Below, one piece after another: positions 1 to 7,428 of a stretch of 33,129 nt of DNA. The DNA is from Ruminococcus sp. (GTDB lineage Bacteria; Bacillota; Clostridia; Oscillospirales; Acutalibacteraceae). The stretch's first letter is position 1; each line of letters starts with the position of its first letter. The stretch is taken from positions 1 through 33,129 of the forward strand of contig SFIQ01000032.1 of the NCBI GenBank assembly GCA_004555265.1. The letters are read 5' to 3'. Below the pieces are notes generated by a model. That model was not told where the DNA came from and ran no database searches. It saw nothing but the letters and a program-made list of their open reading frames with translations. Position numbers and translations under genes: made by a program.

Positions 1-22
1 TCTGCATTTTCGGTGCAGAGCA

Positions 23-128
23 GTTTAAAACGAGTAGATTTTTGCTTGAACAAGGCACAAAATCGCCGCCATACTGCCGTATGGCAAGATTTTTAACGCT
101 GTTCAAGCGGAAATATACCGTTTTAAAC
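23..128. repeat. 106-bp imperfect palindrome at the 3' end of the corrinoid adenosyltransferase gene
   Basis: Four nested pairs of complementary arms share one centre near position 76: 23-32 with 119-128 (GTTTAAAACG/CGTTTTAAAC), 44-51 with 101-108 (GCTTGAAC/GTTCAAGC), 59-64 with 88-93, and 68-74 with 79-85. A separate small hairpin (1-6 with 14-19) lies to its left. No protein is recognisable in the element. The layout resembles a MITE or other palindromic mobile element, but terminal repeats and a target duplication cannot be judged because the left part of the neighbourhood is outside the window. Confidence 0.6.
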
Positions 129-488
129 CATATCGGGTTCGACTCCCCTCACCTTAAGCATTCCGTTTTGCAATGCACCGCCGATTTCATCGACGACCAA
201 CAAAAAGTCGCTGTCCTGCGGGGTGAAAAACGCTTTCACCGCCTGTTCGGTTTCCGCAATCCGTTTTGCCTTTTCCCGGTCTGTCAGCGTGAAAAAGAAC
301 GGAATATCGGGATTGGCGACGGTCACACGGACATTCCCGAGCTGCAAGAGCGCCGAAAATTCGGGCGAAATTTCGGGCTTTAACAGTTGCAGTATGCGCA
401 CGCGTTTGCCGTGCGCCGCCGCGCGAAGCGAGAGCCCCGCCGCCGCAGTCGTTTTGCCCGCGCCCTCGCCCATCAAAATCCGCACCAT
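123..488 (-). CDS. cobO: Corrinoid (cob(I)alamin) adenosyltransferase, CobO/BtuR type, C-terminally truncated
   Basis: The product resembles the ATP:corrinoid adenosyltransferase family, which attaches the adenosyl group of coenzyme B12. What is visible is an N-terminal P-loop GEGAGKTT followed by AAAGLSLRAAAHGKRVRILQ, and the mid-domain DEIGGALQNGML, which matches the family's DEI..AL..GLL strand. Family members are about 170-200 residues; this frame stops after about 121, without the usual ...LTGR segment. The last nine residues (VRGVEPDMV) are encoded at the edge of a large palindrome and look non-homologous, so the gene is probably interrupted. I chose the ATG at 486-488, which puts the P-loop at the normal distance; an in-frame TTG at 501-503 would add five residues. 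It is either a pseudogene or a gene whose remainder lies left of the window. Confidence 0.65.
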   Translation of the reverse strand: MVRILMGEGAGKTTAAAGLSLRAAAHGKRVRILQLLKPEISPEFSALLQLGNVRVTVANPDIPFFFTLTDREKAKRIAETEQAVKAFFTPQDSDFLLVVDEIGGALQNGMLKVRGVEPDMV

Positions 489-522
489 TTTCGTCACCGC
501 CAAGCATCATCTTTGAAATTTT

Positions 523-551
523 ATTGTACTATAAAATCCCGAAAAAGGCAA
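523..551 (-). promoter_or_regulatory. Promoter for the corrinoid adenosyltransferase gene
   Basis: On the minus strand, TTGCCT (546-551) and TACAAT (523-528) are separated by 17 bp, about 35-60 bp upstream of the possible start codons. This fits a vegetative sigma-A promoter with a short leader. Confidence 0.55.
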
Positions 552-584
552 CTGTAAAGCAGAAATGCAACGAAATAAAGAATA

Positions 585-667
585 TGTCATCCTGAGCGAA
601 GCGAAGGATCTCGAGCAAAACCGAAAACAGCGTCAAGAGATTCTTCGGCTATTGCCTCAGAATGACA
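585..667. repeat. Dispersed 83-bp inverted-repeat element, copy 1
   Basis: The element begins TGTCATCCTGAGCGAAGCGA and ends CTCAGAATGACA, so its ends are imperfect inverted repeats (TGTCATcCTGAG / CTCAGaATGACA). A second copy with the same ends and the same internal GAGATTCTTCG is at 30348-30432. It carries no gene and resembles a short palindromic MITE-like sequence. The rest of the spacer (668-824) shows no gene or clear signal. Confidence 0.7.
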
Positions 668-824
668 ATGCGGGTGGGCACACCTCCGCCTGCGAATTTT
701 ACTGTGATTTGCAGAATGCGTCTTCGGTCGTTCCCTACGCTCCGGTTGCCGGTCACCGGATGCCGGATGTTAGAATACAAACAGCGCTCTACGCAAAACG
801 CTATCCGGTTACAGGAAAAACCGC

Positions 825-853
825 TTGACAAACGCAAAAAGAGAGCATATAAT
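825..853 (+). promoter_or_regulatory. Promoter of the leuA T-box leader
   Basis: A consensus TTGACA (825-830) and TATAAT (848-853) are spaced by exactly 17 bp. Transcription would begin near 860, at the head of the T-box leader. Confidence 0.85.
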
Positions 854-872
854 ATTGCACAAATAAAAATAT

Positions 873-1147
873 CGCCTACAAAAAACGATGAAGGAAACAA
901 GACAGGCGTGATGCTTGCAGAGAACTGCCGGACGGTGCAAGGCAGTACAAATCGCTTGTGTATAACTCATTCCGGAGTTGCCCGGCTGAAATCATAGGTC
1001 GGGACGGTTGACCCCGTTATTCGGTCAGACCTTGTTGGAGGTCGCTTGAGGGCGCGTGCCTTTTACCGACGCGCTGAATTAGGGTGGTACCGCGTGGAAC
1101 TTTCCTCGCCCCTATTTTGCAACTGCAAAATGCGGGCGATTTTTTAT
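873..1147 (+). promoter_or_regulatory. T-box leader (probably tRNA-Leu-sensing) with intrinsic terminator
   Basis: The hallmark T-box sequence AGGGTGGTACCGCG lies at 1081-1094. Upstream is a Stem I with an AGAGAACTGCC...GGCAGT distal arm (about 921-948). The likely specifier is CUC (Leu) at 966-968 in the context AACTCATTCCGGAGTTG, which suits the following gene. A terminator hairpin with arms around 1106-1121 and 1124-1139 (TCGCCCCTATTTTGCA / TGCAAAATGCGGGCGA) is followed by a T run at 1140-1146. Binding of uncharged tRNA to the T-box would favour the antiterminator and allow leuA expression. Specifier identity is an inference from motif alignment and context. Confidence 0.9.
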
Positions 1148-1175
1148 TGGATTTTTTGAAAAAAGGAGAAACAAG

Positions 1176-2894
1176 ATGAAAACGAACAAGTACATTCCGT
1201 TTACGCCTGTAAATTTGCCCGACAGGCAGTGGCCCGCAAAAACCATCACCAAAGCGCCCGTTTGGTGCTCCGTCGATTTGCGCGACGGCAACCAAGCGCT
1301 GATTGACCCGATGAACTTGGAAGAAAAACTCGAAATGTTCCAAATGCTTGTGGACATCGGCATCAAAGAAATCGAAGTCGGGTTTCCGTCCGCTTCGGAA
1401 ACCGAATATGAAATTCTGCGCACGCTCATTGAGGGCAACTATATCCCCGACGATGTGACCGTGCAGGTATTGGTGCAAAGCCGCGAGCACTTAATCAAAA
1501 AGACCTTTGAGGCGGTCAAGGGCGCGAAAAATGTGATTATTCACTTCTACAACTCCACCTCGACCTTACAGCGCAAAGTCGTATTCAAAAAGGATATGGA
1601 CGGCATTATCGACATCGCCGTCAACGGTGCGAAACTGATTAAAAAACTGTCCGATGAACTGATGGAAACCTCGGACATCCACATTCGTTATGAATACTCC
1701 CCCGAAAGTTTTTCAGGTACGGAGCCAGACTACGCGGTCGAAATTTGCGAACGCGTGCTGGAAGAACTCGGCGCCACACCTGAAAACCCCGTGATTCTCA
1801 ACCTGCCGTCTACCGTAGAGGGCAGTACCCCGAACGGCTATGCCGACCAAATCGAGTATTTCTGCCGCCACTTAAAAGGGCGCGACAGCGCGATTATCAG
1901 CCTGCACCCCCACAATGACCGCGGCACGGCGGTTGCCGCCGCAGAACTCGGCTTACTTGCGGGCGCTGACCGCATTGAGGGTACGCTGTTTGGCAACGGC
2001 GAGCGCACGGGCAATGTGGATATTGTCACGCTGGCACTGAATATGTATACCCAAGATGTGGACTGCAAACTGGATTTCTCGGACATCAACAAAATCCGCG
2101 AAGTGTATGAGCGCACCACCAAAATGAAGGTCGGCCCGCGCCAGCCGTATGCGGGCGAATTGGTCTTTACCGCGTTTTCGGGCTCGCACCAAGACGCAAT
2201 CAACAAGGGCAAAGCCTATATGGACGAAACGCACTCCGACCATTGGGAAATTCCCTATCTGCCGATTGACCCTGCCGATGTCGGGCGCGAGTACGAGCCG
2301 ATTATCCGCATCAACAGCCAGTCCGGCAAGGGCGGCGCGGCGTTCGTCATGCAGGAATACGGCTTTAAAATGCCCAAAGCCATGCACCCCGAATTCGGTG
2401 CGGTGGTACAGGCGGCTTGTGAGAAAAAGGGCAAAGAACTCAAAAGTCAAGAGGTCTTCGATTTATTTATTGCGGAATACCGCAATGTTTGCGGCCCTTA
2501 CAAACTGTTAAGCCATAAATTCTTTGAGGAAAAAGAGGAGCACGAGGAACTGACAAAAGTGCGTTTTGTCGGCACGGTTAAATACAACGGCGACGAGCCG
2601 CAGGTCATTGAGGGCGTCGGCTCCGGTCCTATCGGCGCATTCTGTCAGGCGATGAACAAGATCGGCCTGTCCGACTACCAATTCGTCGATTACAGCGAAC
2701 ACGCCATTTCCGTCGGCAGTGACTCGAAAGCCGTCAGTTACATTCACATTAAAAATCCCGAGGGCAAAGATGTGTTCGGCATCGGCATTTCGCATAACAT
2801 CAACTACGCCTCGATTAAAGGCATTCTGTGCGCGATTAACCGTTGCATGCCGAATGTTGTCCGCGAGCCCCAACCCCCGATTTTTGAGAAATAA
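1176..2894 (+). CDS. leuA: 2-isopropylmalate synthase (type 2, long form)
   Basis: LeuA condenses acetyl-CoA with 2-oxoisovalerate in the first committed step of leucine synthesis. The 572-residue product has the catalytic (beta/alpha)8 signature VDLRDGNQAL near residue 32 and the metal-binding HPHNDRG motif near residue 248. Its C-terminal part (about 430-565) would be the regulatory domain. The length and the N-terminus (YIPFTPVNLPDRQWP) match the yeast/actinobacterial-like long form rather than the 510-residue bacterial type 1. An AAAGGAG-type ribosome-binding site sits seven bases before the ATG. Expression should depend on the T-box leader just upstream. leuB follows after 123 bp; leuC and leuD are absent from the window. 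Confidence 0.95.
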   Translation: MKTNKYIPFTPVNLPDRQWPAKTITKAPVWCSVDLRDGNQALIDPMNLEEKLEMFQMLVDIGIKEIEVGFPSASETEYEILRTLIEGNYIPDDVTVQVLVQSREHLIKKTFEAVKGAKNVIIHFYNSTSTLQRKVVFKKDMDGIIDIAVNGAKLIKKLSDELMETSDIHIRYEYSPESFSGTEPDYAVEICERVLEELGATPENPVILNLPSTVEGSTPNGYADQIEYFCRHLKGRDSAIISLHPHNDRGTAVAAAELGLLAGADRIEGTLFGNGERTGNVDIVTLALNMYTQDVDCKLDFSDINKIREVYERTTKMKVGPRQPYAGELVFTAFSGSHQDAINKGKAYMDETHSDHWEIPYLPIDPADVGREYEPIIRINSQSGKGGAAFVMQEYGFKMPKAMHPEFGAVVQAACEKKGKELKSQEVFDLFIAEYRNVCGPYKLLSHKFFEEKEEHEELTKVRFVGTVKYNGDEPQVIEGVGSGPIGAFCQAMNKIGLSDYQFVDYSEHAISVGSDSKAVSYIHIKNPEGKDVFGIGISHNINYASIKGILCAINRCMPNVVREPQPPIFEK

Positions 2895-2960
2895 GGCGAG
2901 TCCACAAAATGAATCTCGCGCGGGGTGCGTTGCAAAGCAATCAAAAAATAAGAGTGCATC

Positions 2961-2989
2961 CGTAAAAAGGGGACTGTCCCCTTTTTACG
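2961..2989 (+). terminator. Perfect 14-bp hairpin between leuA and leuB
   Basis: CGTAAAAAGGGGAC (2961-2974) and its exact reverse complement (2976-2989) are separated by one base. The T5 run lies inside the 3' arm rather than after it. It may be a weak terminator, an mRNA-stability hairpin or an inserted short palindrome. No clear promoter for leuB is seen after it, so leuB probably depends on read-through. Confidence 0.45.
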
Positions 2990-3017
2990 AAACGAATTTG
3001 ATTAAAGGAGCAAAGAT

Positions 3018-4088
3018 ATGAGAGAGCATAAAATTGTCGTTTTAAAGGGTGACGGAATCGGCCCCGAAATCGTGGACGAGGCGTTGAAAGTGCTCAACGC
3101 GGCGGGGGAAAAATTCGGTTTCAAAATGCAGTATGACGAACAGTTGATGGGCGGCTGTGCGATTGACGCAACAGGCGTGCCGCTCCCCGAAGAAACCGTC
3201 ACCGCATGCAAGGCGGCGGACTGCGTATTCTTGGGCGCAGTCGGCGGCCCGAAATGGGACACGCAACCCGGCAACAACCGCCCCGAGGCAGGGCTTTTGG
3301 GCATTCGCGGCGCATTGGGGCTGTATGCGAATTTACGCCCCGCAACGATTTTTGCACCGCTGAAAAGCGCGTCACCGATTAAAGACAGCATCATCGGCGA
3401 CAGTATGGATATTTTAATTGTGCGGGAACTGACGGGCGGCATTTACTTCGGTGAGCGCGGCACATCGGTGGAAAACGGTGTGGAAGTCGCCTATGACACC
3501 GAAAAATATTCCGTGCCCGAAATTCAGCGCATTGCAAGAACTGCCTTTGAAATGGCGATGAAGCGCAATAAAAAGTTGACAAGTGTGGACAAGGCAAATG
3601 TTTTGGATTCTTCCAGACTTTGGAGAAAAACCGTCATTGAACTGTCCAAAGAATACCCCGAAGTGGAACTTTCGCATATGTATGTGGACAACTGCGCAAT
3701 GCAGTTGGTGCGCAATCCGAAGCAGTTTGATGTGATTGTGACCTCCAACATTTTCGGCGATATTCTGTCCGACGAGGCGTCGATGATTTCCGGCTCTATC
3801 GGAATGCTTGCGTCCGCGTCTTTGGCAGAGGGCAAATTCGGGCTGTATGAGCCCATTCACGGCTCCGCACCCGACATTGCAGGGCAGGGCATCGCGAACC
3901 CGCTTGCCACGATTTTGTCGGCAGCGATGATGCTTCGCTATTCGTTAGACGAGCCCGCGGCGGCAGACGCGATTGAGGCGGCAGTAAACTCCGTTTTGAC
4001 CACTGCACGCACGCCCGATATTTACGAGGAAGGCTTTAAAAAGGTTTCCACTTGTGAAATGGGCGATTTGGTCGCGGCAAATCTGTAA
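3018..4088 (+). CDS. leuB: 3-isopropylmalate dehydrogenase
   Basis: LeuB oxidatively decarboxylates 3-isopropylmalate with NAD+ to 2-oxoisocaproate, the last specific step of leucine synthesis. The 356-residue protein shows the family's features: N-terminal GDGIGPEI, LRPATIFAPL, the RELTGGIYFGERG substrate loop, YVDNCAMQLV, the SNIFGDILSDEASMISGSIGM metal-binding region, and GLYEPIHGSAPDIAGQGIANP. The length is normal. A TTAAAGGAG ribosome-binding site precedes the ATG by seven bases. The gene lies 123 bp downstream of leuA in the same direction and is closed by a strong terminator. Confidence 0.96.
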   Translation: MREHKIVVLKGDGIGPEIVDEALKVLNAAGEKFGFKMQYDEQLMGGCAIDATGVPLPEETVTACKAADCVFLGAVGGPKWDTQPGNNRPEAGLLGIRGALGLYANLRPATIFAPLKSASPIKDSIIGDSMDILIVRELTGGIYFGERGTSVENGVEVAYDTEKYSVPEIQRIARTAFEMAMKRNKKLTSVDKANVLDSSRLWRKTVIELSKEYPEVELSHMYVDNCAMQLVRNPKQFDVIVTSNIFGDILSDEASMISGSIGMLASASLAEGKFGLYEPIHGSAPDIAGQGIANPLATILSAAMMLRYSLDEPAAADAIEAAVNSVLTTARTPDIYEEGFKKVSTCEMGDLVAANL

Positions 4089-4106
4089 AATACATTTCTA
4101 CACGAA

Positions 4107-4149
4107 ACACGGCGGTTTAGAGCAATCCAAACCGCCGTGTTTCATTTTT
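4107..4149. terminator. Terminator between convergent leuB and dut
   Basis: ACACGGCGGTTT (4107-4118) pairs perfectly with AAACCGCCGTGT (4129-4140), and TTTCATTTTT follows on the plus strand. It ends leuB transcription and, with a weaker T run, could also end the dut operon arriving from the other side. Confidence 0.85.
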
Positions 4150-4159
4150 GGTTTTCAAT

Positions 4160-4603
4160 TCATTTCGTGCCTGTGGAGCCGAAGCCGCCTGCGCCGCGGT
4201 CGGTTTCGCCCAAGGTTTCCACCTCTTCGACGGGCATCATCGACACGGGCAGAATGACCATTTGTGCCACGCGCTCGCCCGGTTCAATGGTATAGGCTTC
4301 GCCGATTTGGTTAATCACGCCGACCTTGATTTCGCCGCGATAGTCGCTGTCAATCACACCGACGGCATTCAAAAGCCCAATGCCGTGTTTAATGGCAAGC
4401 CCGCTGCGCGCAAACACGAACGCGCCGTATTCCGCACTCGGCAGTTCAATCGCAAGCCCCGTGGGTATGAGTGCCGTTTCGCCGCCGTTTAAGGTAATCG
4501 GCTTATCAATGCAGGCGCATAAATCCAACCCCGCACTGCCGCCCGTCGCGCGTTTCGGGATCACCGCGTTTTCGCTGACTTTTCTGATTTTTAAAGTTTC
4601 CAT
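4160..4603 (-). CDS. dut: dUTP diphosphatase
   Basis: The enzyme hydrolyses dUTP to dUMP and pyrophosphate, keeping uracil out of DNA and feeding dTMP synthesis. All five trimeric dUTPase motifs are visible in order: AGLDLCA, ARSGLA, GVIDSDYRGEIKV, RVAQMVI and the C-terminal RGAGGFGSTGT. The protein is 147 residues, the usual size. The ATG at 4601-4603 is preceded by AGAGGTG and overlaps the stop of the upstream U32 peptidase gene (TAATG), which suggests translational coupling. A longer upstream reading frame exists but would run inside the peptidase gene and has no homology. Confidence 0.95.
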   Translation of the reverse strand: METLKIRKVSENAVIPKRATGGSAGLDLCACIDKPITLNGGETALIPTGLAIELPSAEYGAFVFARSGLAIKHGIGLLNAVGVIDSDYRGEIKVGVINQIGEAYTIEPGERVAQMVILPVSMMPVEEVETLGETDRGAGGFGSTGTK

Positions 4604-6633
4604 TATTCCACACCTCTGTAAAAAAATCCTCGGGTATATTCGCCCGTGGGCTTCAAGCCTTGTTGATAGGCTCGCAAAATTTGTTCGCATTCGTCGGCGT
4701 TTTCGACAGTAAAATCGAAAAAGTAAAAATCGACATTTTGAAGTTCCGAAAGTCTGTCCGCCATATAAGTCGGGCGCGAATTGAACATTTCCGCAAAGCC
4801 GTTTTCACACCGCACGGGGAAAGAAATGCCTTTGCGGTCGCAAAGCGCACTTTGCCGTTTGCAATCCTTACAGGATTTGCCGTTTTTCACGGGGCAGTTG
4901 CGCGTAAGCATTAAGGGCGTTCTGCCGTAAACGCATACCCCGCGCGGCAGTGCCCCACCGAGTGATGAAATTTGCGAAACGGTCAATTCGTGCGACACCA
5001 CTGCCGCCGAAACGCCGATTTCCGCCGCTTCTTCGAGCGCCAAAGTATTAAATAAATTCAAAAACGGCCCGCCGATGATTTCTTTGCCCGTTTTGCGAGC
5101 AATCGCCACCGCGTCGAGCGTATCGCACAGCACATACCGCGCCGCGCTGTTTTGCAGTTTTTCTGAAATTTCGGTTTCCGTGCCGAACAGCCCGCGCGGC
5201 AGATACACCCCCGCGCCGTACTGTTCCAAAATCGCATTTTCCGTGCCGAGCGGCAAAAACAGGCGGTCAAATTCTGCGTTTTTCGGAATTTGCGCCGCTT
5301 CGCGCACCCGCACAAAGGTTTGCGGTATGTTTGCAATATGCGGTTTTATTGTAAAGTCGTATTCCTTTACAGGTTTTGGCTTTGCCGATTTTCGTTTTTC
5401 TTCAAAATATGCCAACGCCGCACGGCGCATACGGTTGATTTCCGACAGTGGCAAACTGGTATTTTCACCAATCTCGCAAACAACGGATTTTGCAAAAAAG
5501 ACCGTTCCGCCGCACTTTTGCAGTTGCGCTGTCACCTTTTCCGCGGTCAGCGGCACGCGCTGTGCCGTTTCACAAGCCGTCTCCCCGATTACGCGGTACG
5601 CCATACCGTTGCAAACCGCTGTCAAGGTCGGAAGCTTGTCAGACTTGGCGACAAAGCAGAAATCCACACCGTACAGCGCCGGCTCTTTTTCATAACCTTT
5701 TGCATAGGACTTGAACAGCGCATCGGTTGCGGCGGTCACATTTTCCTTTTGCCGAATCCCGAACATCTCGCGCCCGCGTTGATTTTTAAAATAGCCGTCT
5801 GTAAAGCCCGACCGCGAGAACAACGCTTCCAAATCCTGCCGCCGCGACGGTGCATACGCGCCGTCTAACGCTTCTTTGCAGGCGGTCACCGCCGCCGCAA
5901 CATATTCGGGGCGTTTCATTCTGCCCTCGATTTTCAACGAAGCAATGCCCAAATCCGAAAGGGTTTGCACATGCTCGATTAAAGACAAATCCTTTAAGCT
6001 TAAATCGTGCCCTGTGCCGCCTTCGGCGGAAAAAGCCAATCGGCACGGCTGGGCGCAAAGCCCGCGGTTGCCGCTTCGCGAACCGAACATCGCACTCAAC
6101 AGGCATTGCCCCGACACGCACATACATTGTGCGCCGTGCACAAACACCTCTAAATCCAAGGGCTTGTCCGCCGCCAAATCGGCAATTTCGGTTTCTGACA
6201 GCTCCCGCGGCAACACCGCGCGGGAAAATCCGCGTTCCTTTAAAAGCTGTAACCCCGCCTTTGTGCCCACGCTCATTTGCGTAGAGGCGTGCAATTCCAT
6301 ATCGGGGCACAGCACGCGCACAAGCCGCAACGCCCCCAAGTCCTGCAAAATCAACGCATCTGCCGCAATCTCACAGGTACGCTTTACCGTTTGTGTGAAA
6401 TTTTGCAGTTCCCCGTCACCCACAAGCGTGTTGAGGGTGATGTGTGCCTTTACCCCGTGCAACCGGCAAGCCTTTGCCGCCGCAGAGAGTTGTTCGCCGC
6501 CGAAATTGTCGGCATTTTTGCGTGCATTAAAATCGCCTGCGCCGAAATACACCGCGTCCGCACCCGTGCGCAACGCCGCAGTCAGCGCATCGAAACTGCC
6601 GCAAGGCGCCAAAACCTCGGGCTTAGTCTTCAT
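4603..6633 (-). CDS. Peptidase U32 family protein (collagenase-like protease family)
   Basis: This 676-residue protein belongs to the U32 family, whose members include proteins annotated as collagenase-like proteases and enzymes acting in tRNA or rRNA modification. The N-terminus EVLAPCGSFDAL.AAL..GADAVYFG is the family's TIM-barrel start. The signature EVFVHGAQCMCVSGQCLLS followed by NRGLCAQPCR carries the conserved cysteines. A Cys-rich stretch near residue 600 (NCPVKNGKSCKDCKRQSALC) lies in a C-terminal region typical of long Firmicutes members. The start at 6631-6633 forms an ATGA overlap with the zapA stop; an in-frame TTG nine bases upstream is less likely. The exact substrate is not evident from the sequence. 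Confidence 0.88.
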   Translation of the reverse strand: MKTKPEVLAPCGSFDALTAALRTGADAVYFGAGDFNARKNADNFGGEQLSAAAKACRLHGVKAHITLNTLVGDGELQNFTQTVKRTCEIAADALILQDLGALRLVRVLCPDMELHASTQMSVGTKAGLQLLKERGFSRAVLPRELSETEIADLAADKPLDLEVFVHGAQCMCVSGQCLLSAMFGSRSGNRGLCAQPCRLAFSAEGGTGHDLSLKDLSLIEHVQTLSDLGIASLKIEGRMKRPEYVAAAVTACKEALDGAYAPSRRQDLEALFSRSGFTDGYFKNQRGREMFGIRQKENVTAATDALFKSYAKGYEKEPALYGVDFCFVAKSDKLPTLTAVCNGMAYRVIGETACETAQRVPLTAEKVTAQLQKCGGTVFFAKSVVCEIGENTSLPLSEINRMRRAALAYFEEKRKSAKPKPVKEYDFTIKPHIANIPQTFVRVREAAQIPKNAEFDRLFLPLGTENAILEQYGAGVYLPRGLFGTETEISEKLQNSAARYVLCDTLDAVAIARKTGKEIIGGPFLNLFNTLALEEAAEIGVSAAVVSHELTVSQISSLGGALPRGVCVYGRTPLMLTRNCPVKNGKSCKDCKRQSALCDRKGISFPVRCENGFAEMFNSRPTYMADRLSELQNVDFYFFDFTVENADECEQILRAYQQGLKPTGEYTRGFFYRGVE

Positions 6634-6926
6634 CTTGCGCAAACAGGTTGATTTGATTTGCCTTGGCCTTTGCCTCGGTGCGCATACGCCTTTATCTGCT
6701 CACGGTAGCCGTCTGCCGCCTGCTCTGCTTTTTTTGCCTTGTCGGCGAATTCAATGGCAATCAACACCGCCGCCTGATTGGTAGACATAAAGGGATTTGC
6801 CCCCTGCATTTCTTTCATTTTGGCGTCGATTTCCGCCGCAAGTTCAGCGGTGTACTCCGCCGTTTCGTCGGTAATCAGCGAATAGGTAACCCCCGCAATG
6901 TTGACTCTGACCTTATTCTTTTCCAT
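6630..6926 (-). CDS. zapA: Cell division protein ZapA
   Basis: ZapA binds FtsZ and bundles its filaments at the division site. The 98-residue protein has the family's N-terminal fold (KVRVNIAGVTYSL) followed by a long helix, about residues 20-90, rich in Ala, Glu and Lys, consistent with the dimerising coiled coil. An AGGAG site lies eight bases before the ATG. It is the first gene of a zapA-U32-dut operon with a recognisable promoter; the neighbouring order zapA-U32 peptidase is common in Firmicutes. Confidence 0.87.
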   Translation of the reverse strand: MEKNKVRVNIAGVTYSLITDETAEYTAELAAEIDAKMKEMQGANPFMSTNQAAVLIAIEFADKAKKAEQAADGYREQIKAYAHRGKGQGKSNQPVCAR

Positions 6927-6967
6927 ATTCAGACTCCTCTCCGAGAAGATTTGCGTTGTTTTTCTTT

Positions 6968-6996
6968 ATTATACTAAATCCTTTGCAAAACTGCAA
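6968..6996 (-). promoter_or_regulatory. Promoter of the zapA-U32-dut operon
   Basis: On the minus strand TTGCAG (6991-6996) and TATAAT (6968-6973) are separated by 17 bp. The -10 box is about 41 bp upstream of the zapA start. Confidence 0.75.
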
Positions 6997-6999
6997 CCG

Positions 7000-7428
7000 T
7001 TATAACGCCGCCAAATATTCGAGCGCTTTTTTGTAGCCCGCAAAGCCCAAGCCGATAAAATGCGCTTCGCATGCAAGCCCCGCGTAGGAAGTTTGGCGGA
7101 ATGCCTCGCGTGTGTGCACATCGGAAATGTGTACCTCAACCGCCGGCAAGCCCACCGCTTTCAGTGCGTCCAAAATGGCAACGCTCGTGTGTGTATACGC
7201 CGCGGGGTTGATGATAATCCCGTCAAACTGTCCGAGCGCTTCTTGAATTTCATCAACGATTTCGCCCTCGTGGTTTGACTGAAAGCACTCGACCTGACAA
7301 TCCAATTCCGCCGCCCATTCTTCAATCAGCGAAACCAAAACCTCGTAGGTTTCTTTGCCGTAAATATCCGGCTCACGCACGCCGAGCATATTCAGATTGG
7401 GCCCGTTAATGACCAAAATATTTTTCAT
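7000..7428 (-). CDS. aroQ: 3-dehydroquinate dehydratase, type II
   Basis: AroQ dehydrates 3-dehydroquinate to 3-dehydroshikimate, step 3 of the shikimate pathway. The 142-residue protein shows NGPNLNMLGVREPDIYG with the catalytic-loop Arg and Tyr, NPAAYTHTSVAILDAL, EVHISDVHTREAFR and the C-terminal GLGFAGYKKAL. The ATG at 7426-7428 has a GGAGG site ten bases upstream and overlaps the aroE-aroK stop as ATGA, so the two are translationally coupled. It completes a two-gene unit supplying three shikimate-pathway activities. Confidence 0.95.
   Translation of the reverse strand: MKNILVINGPNLNMLGVREPDIYGKETYEVLVSLIEEWAAELDCQVECFQSNHEGEIVDEIQEALGQFDGIIINPAAYTHTSVAILDALKAVGLPAVEVHISDVHTREAFRQTSYAGLACEAHFIGLGFAGYKKALEYLAAL

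Noticed and set aside
136..155. Possible tRNA gene 3' end
   Set aside because: The T-arm consensus is present, but its stem pairs over only about three bases, and no acceptor, D or anticodon arm can be built from the preceding bases.
42..383. Plus-strand reading frame of 113 codons
   Set aside because: It runs across the palindrome and antisense to the adenosyltransferase gene, has no ribosome-binding site and no recognisable motif.
5876..6784. 302-codon plus-strand frame opposite the U32 peptidase gene
   Set aside because: The opposite strand has clear family signatures and an ATGA-coupled start; this frame has none and no ribosome-binding site.
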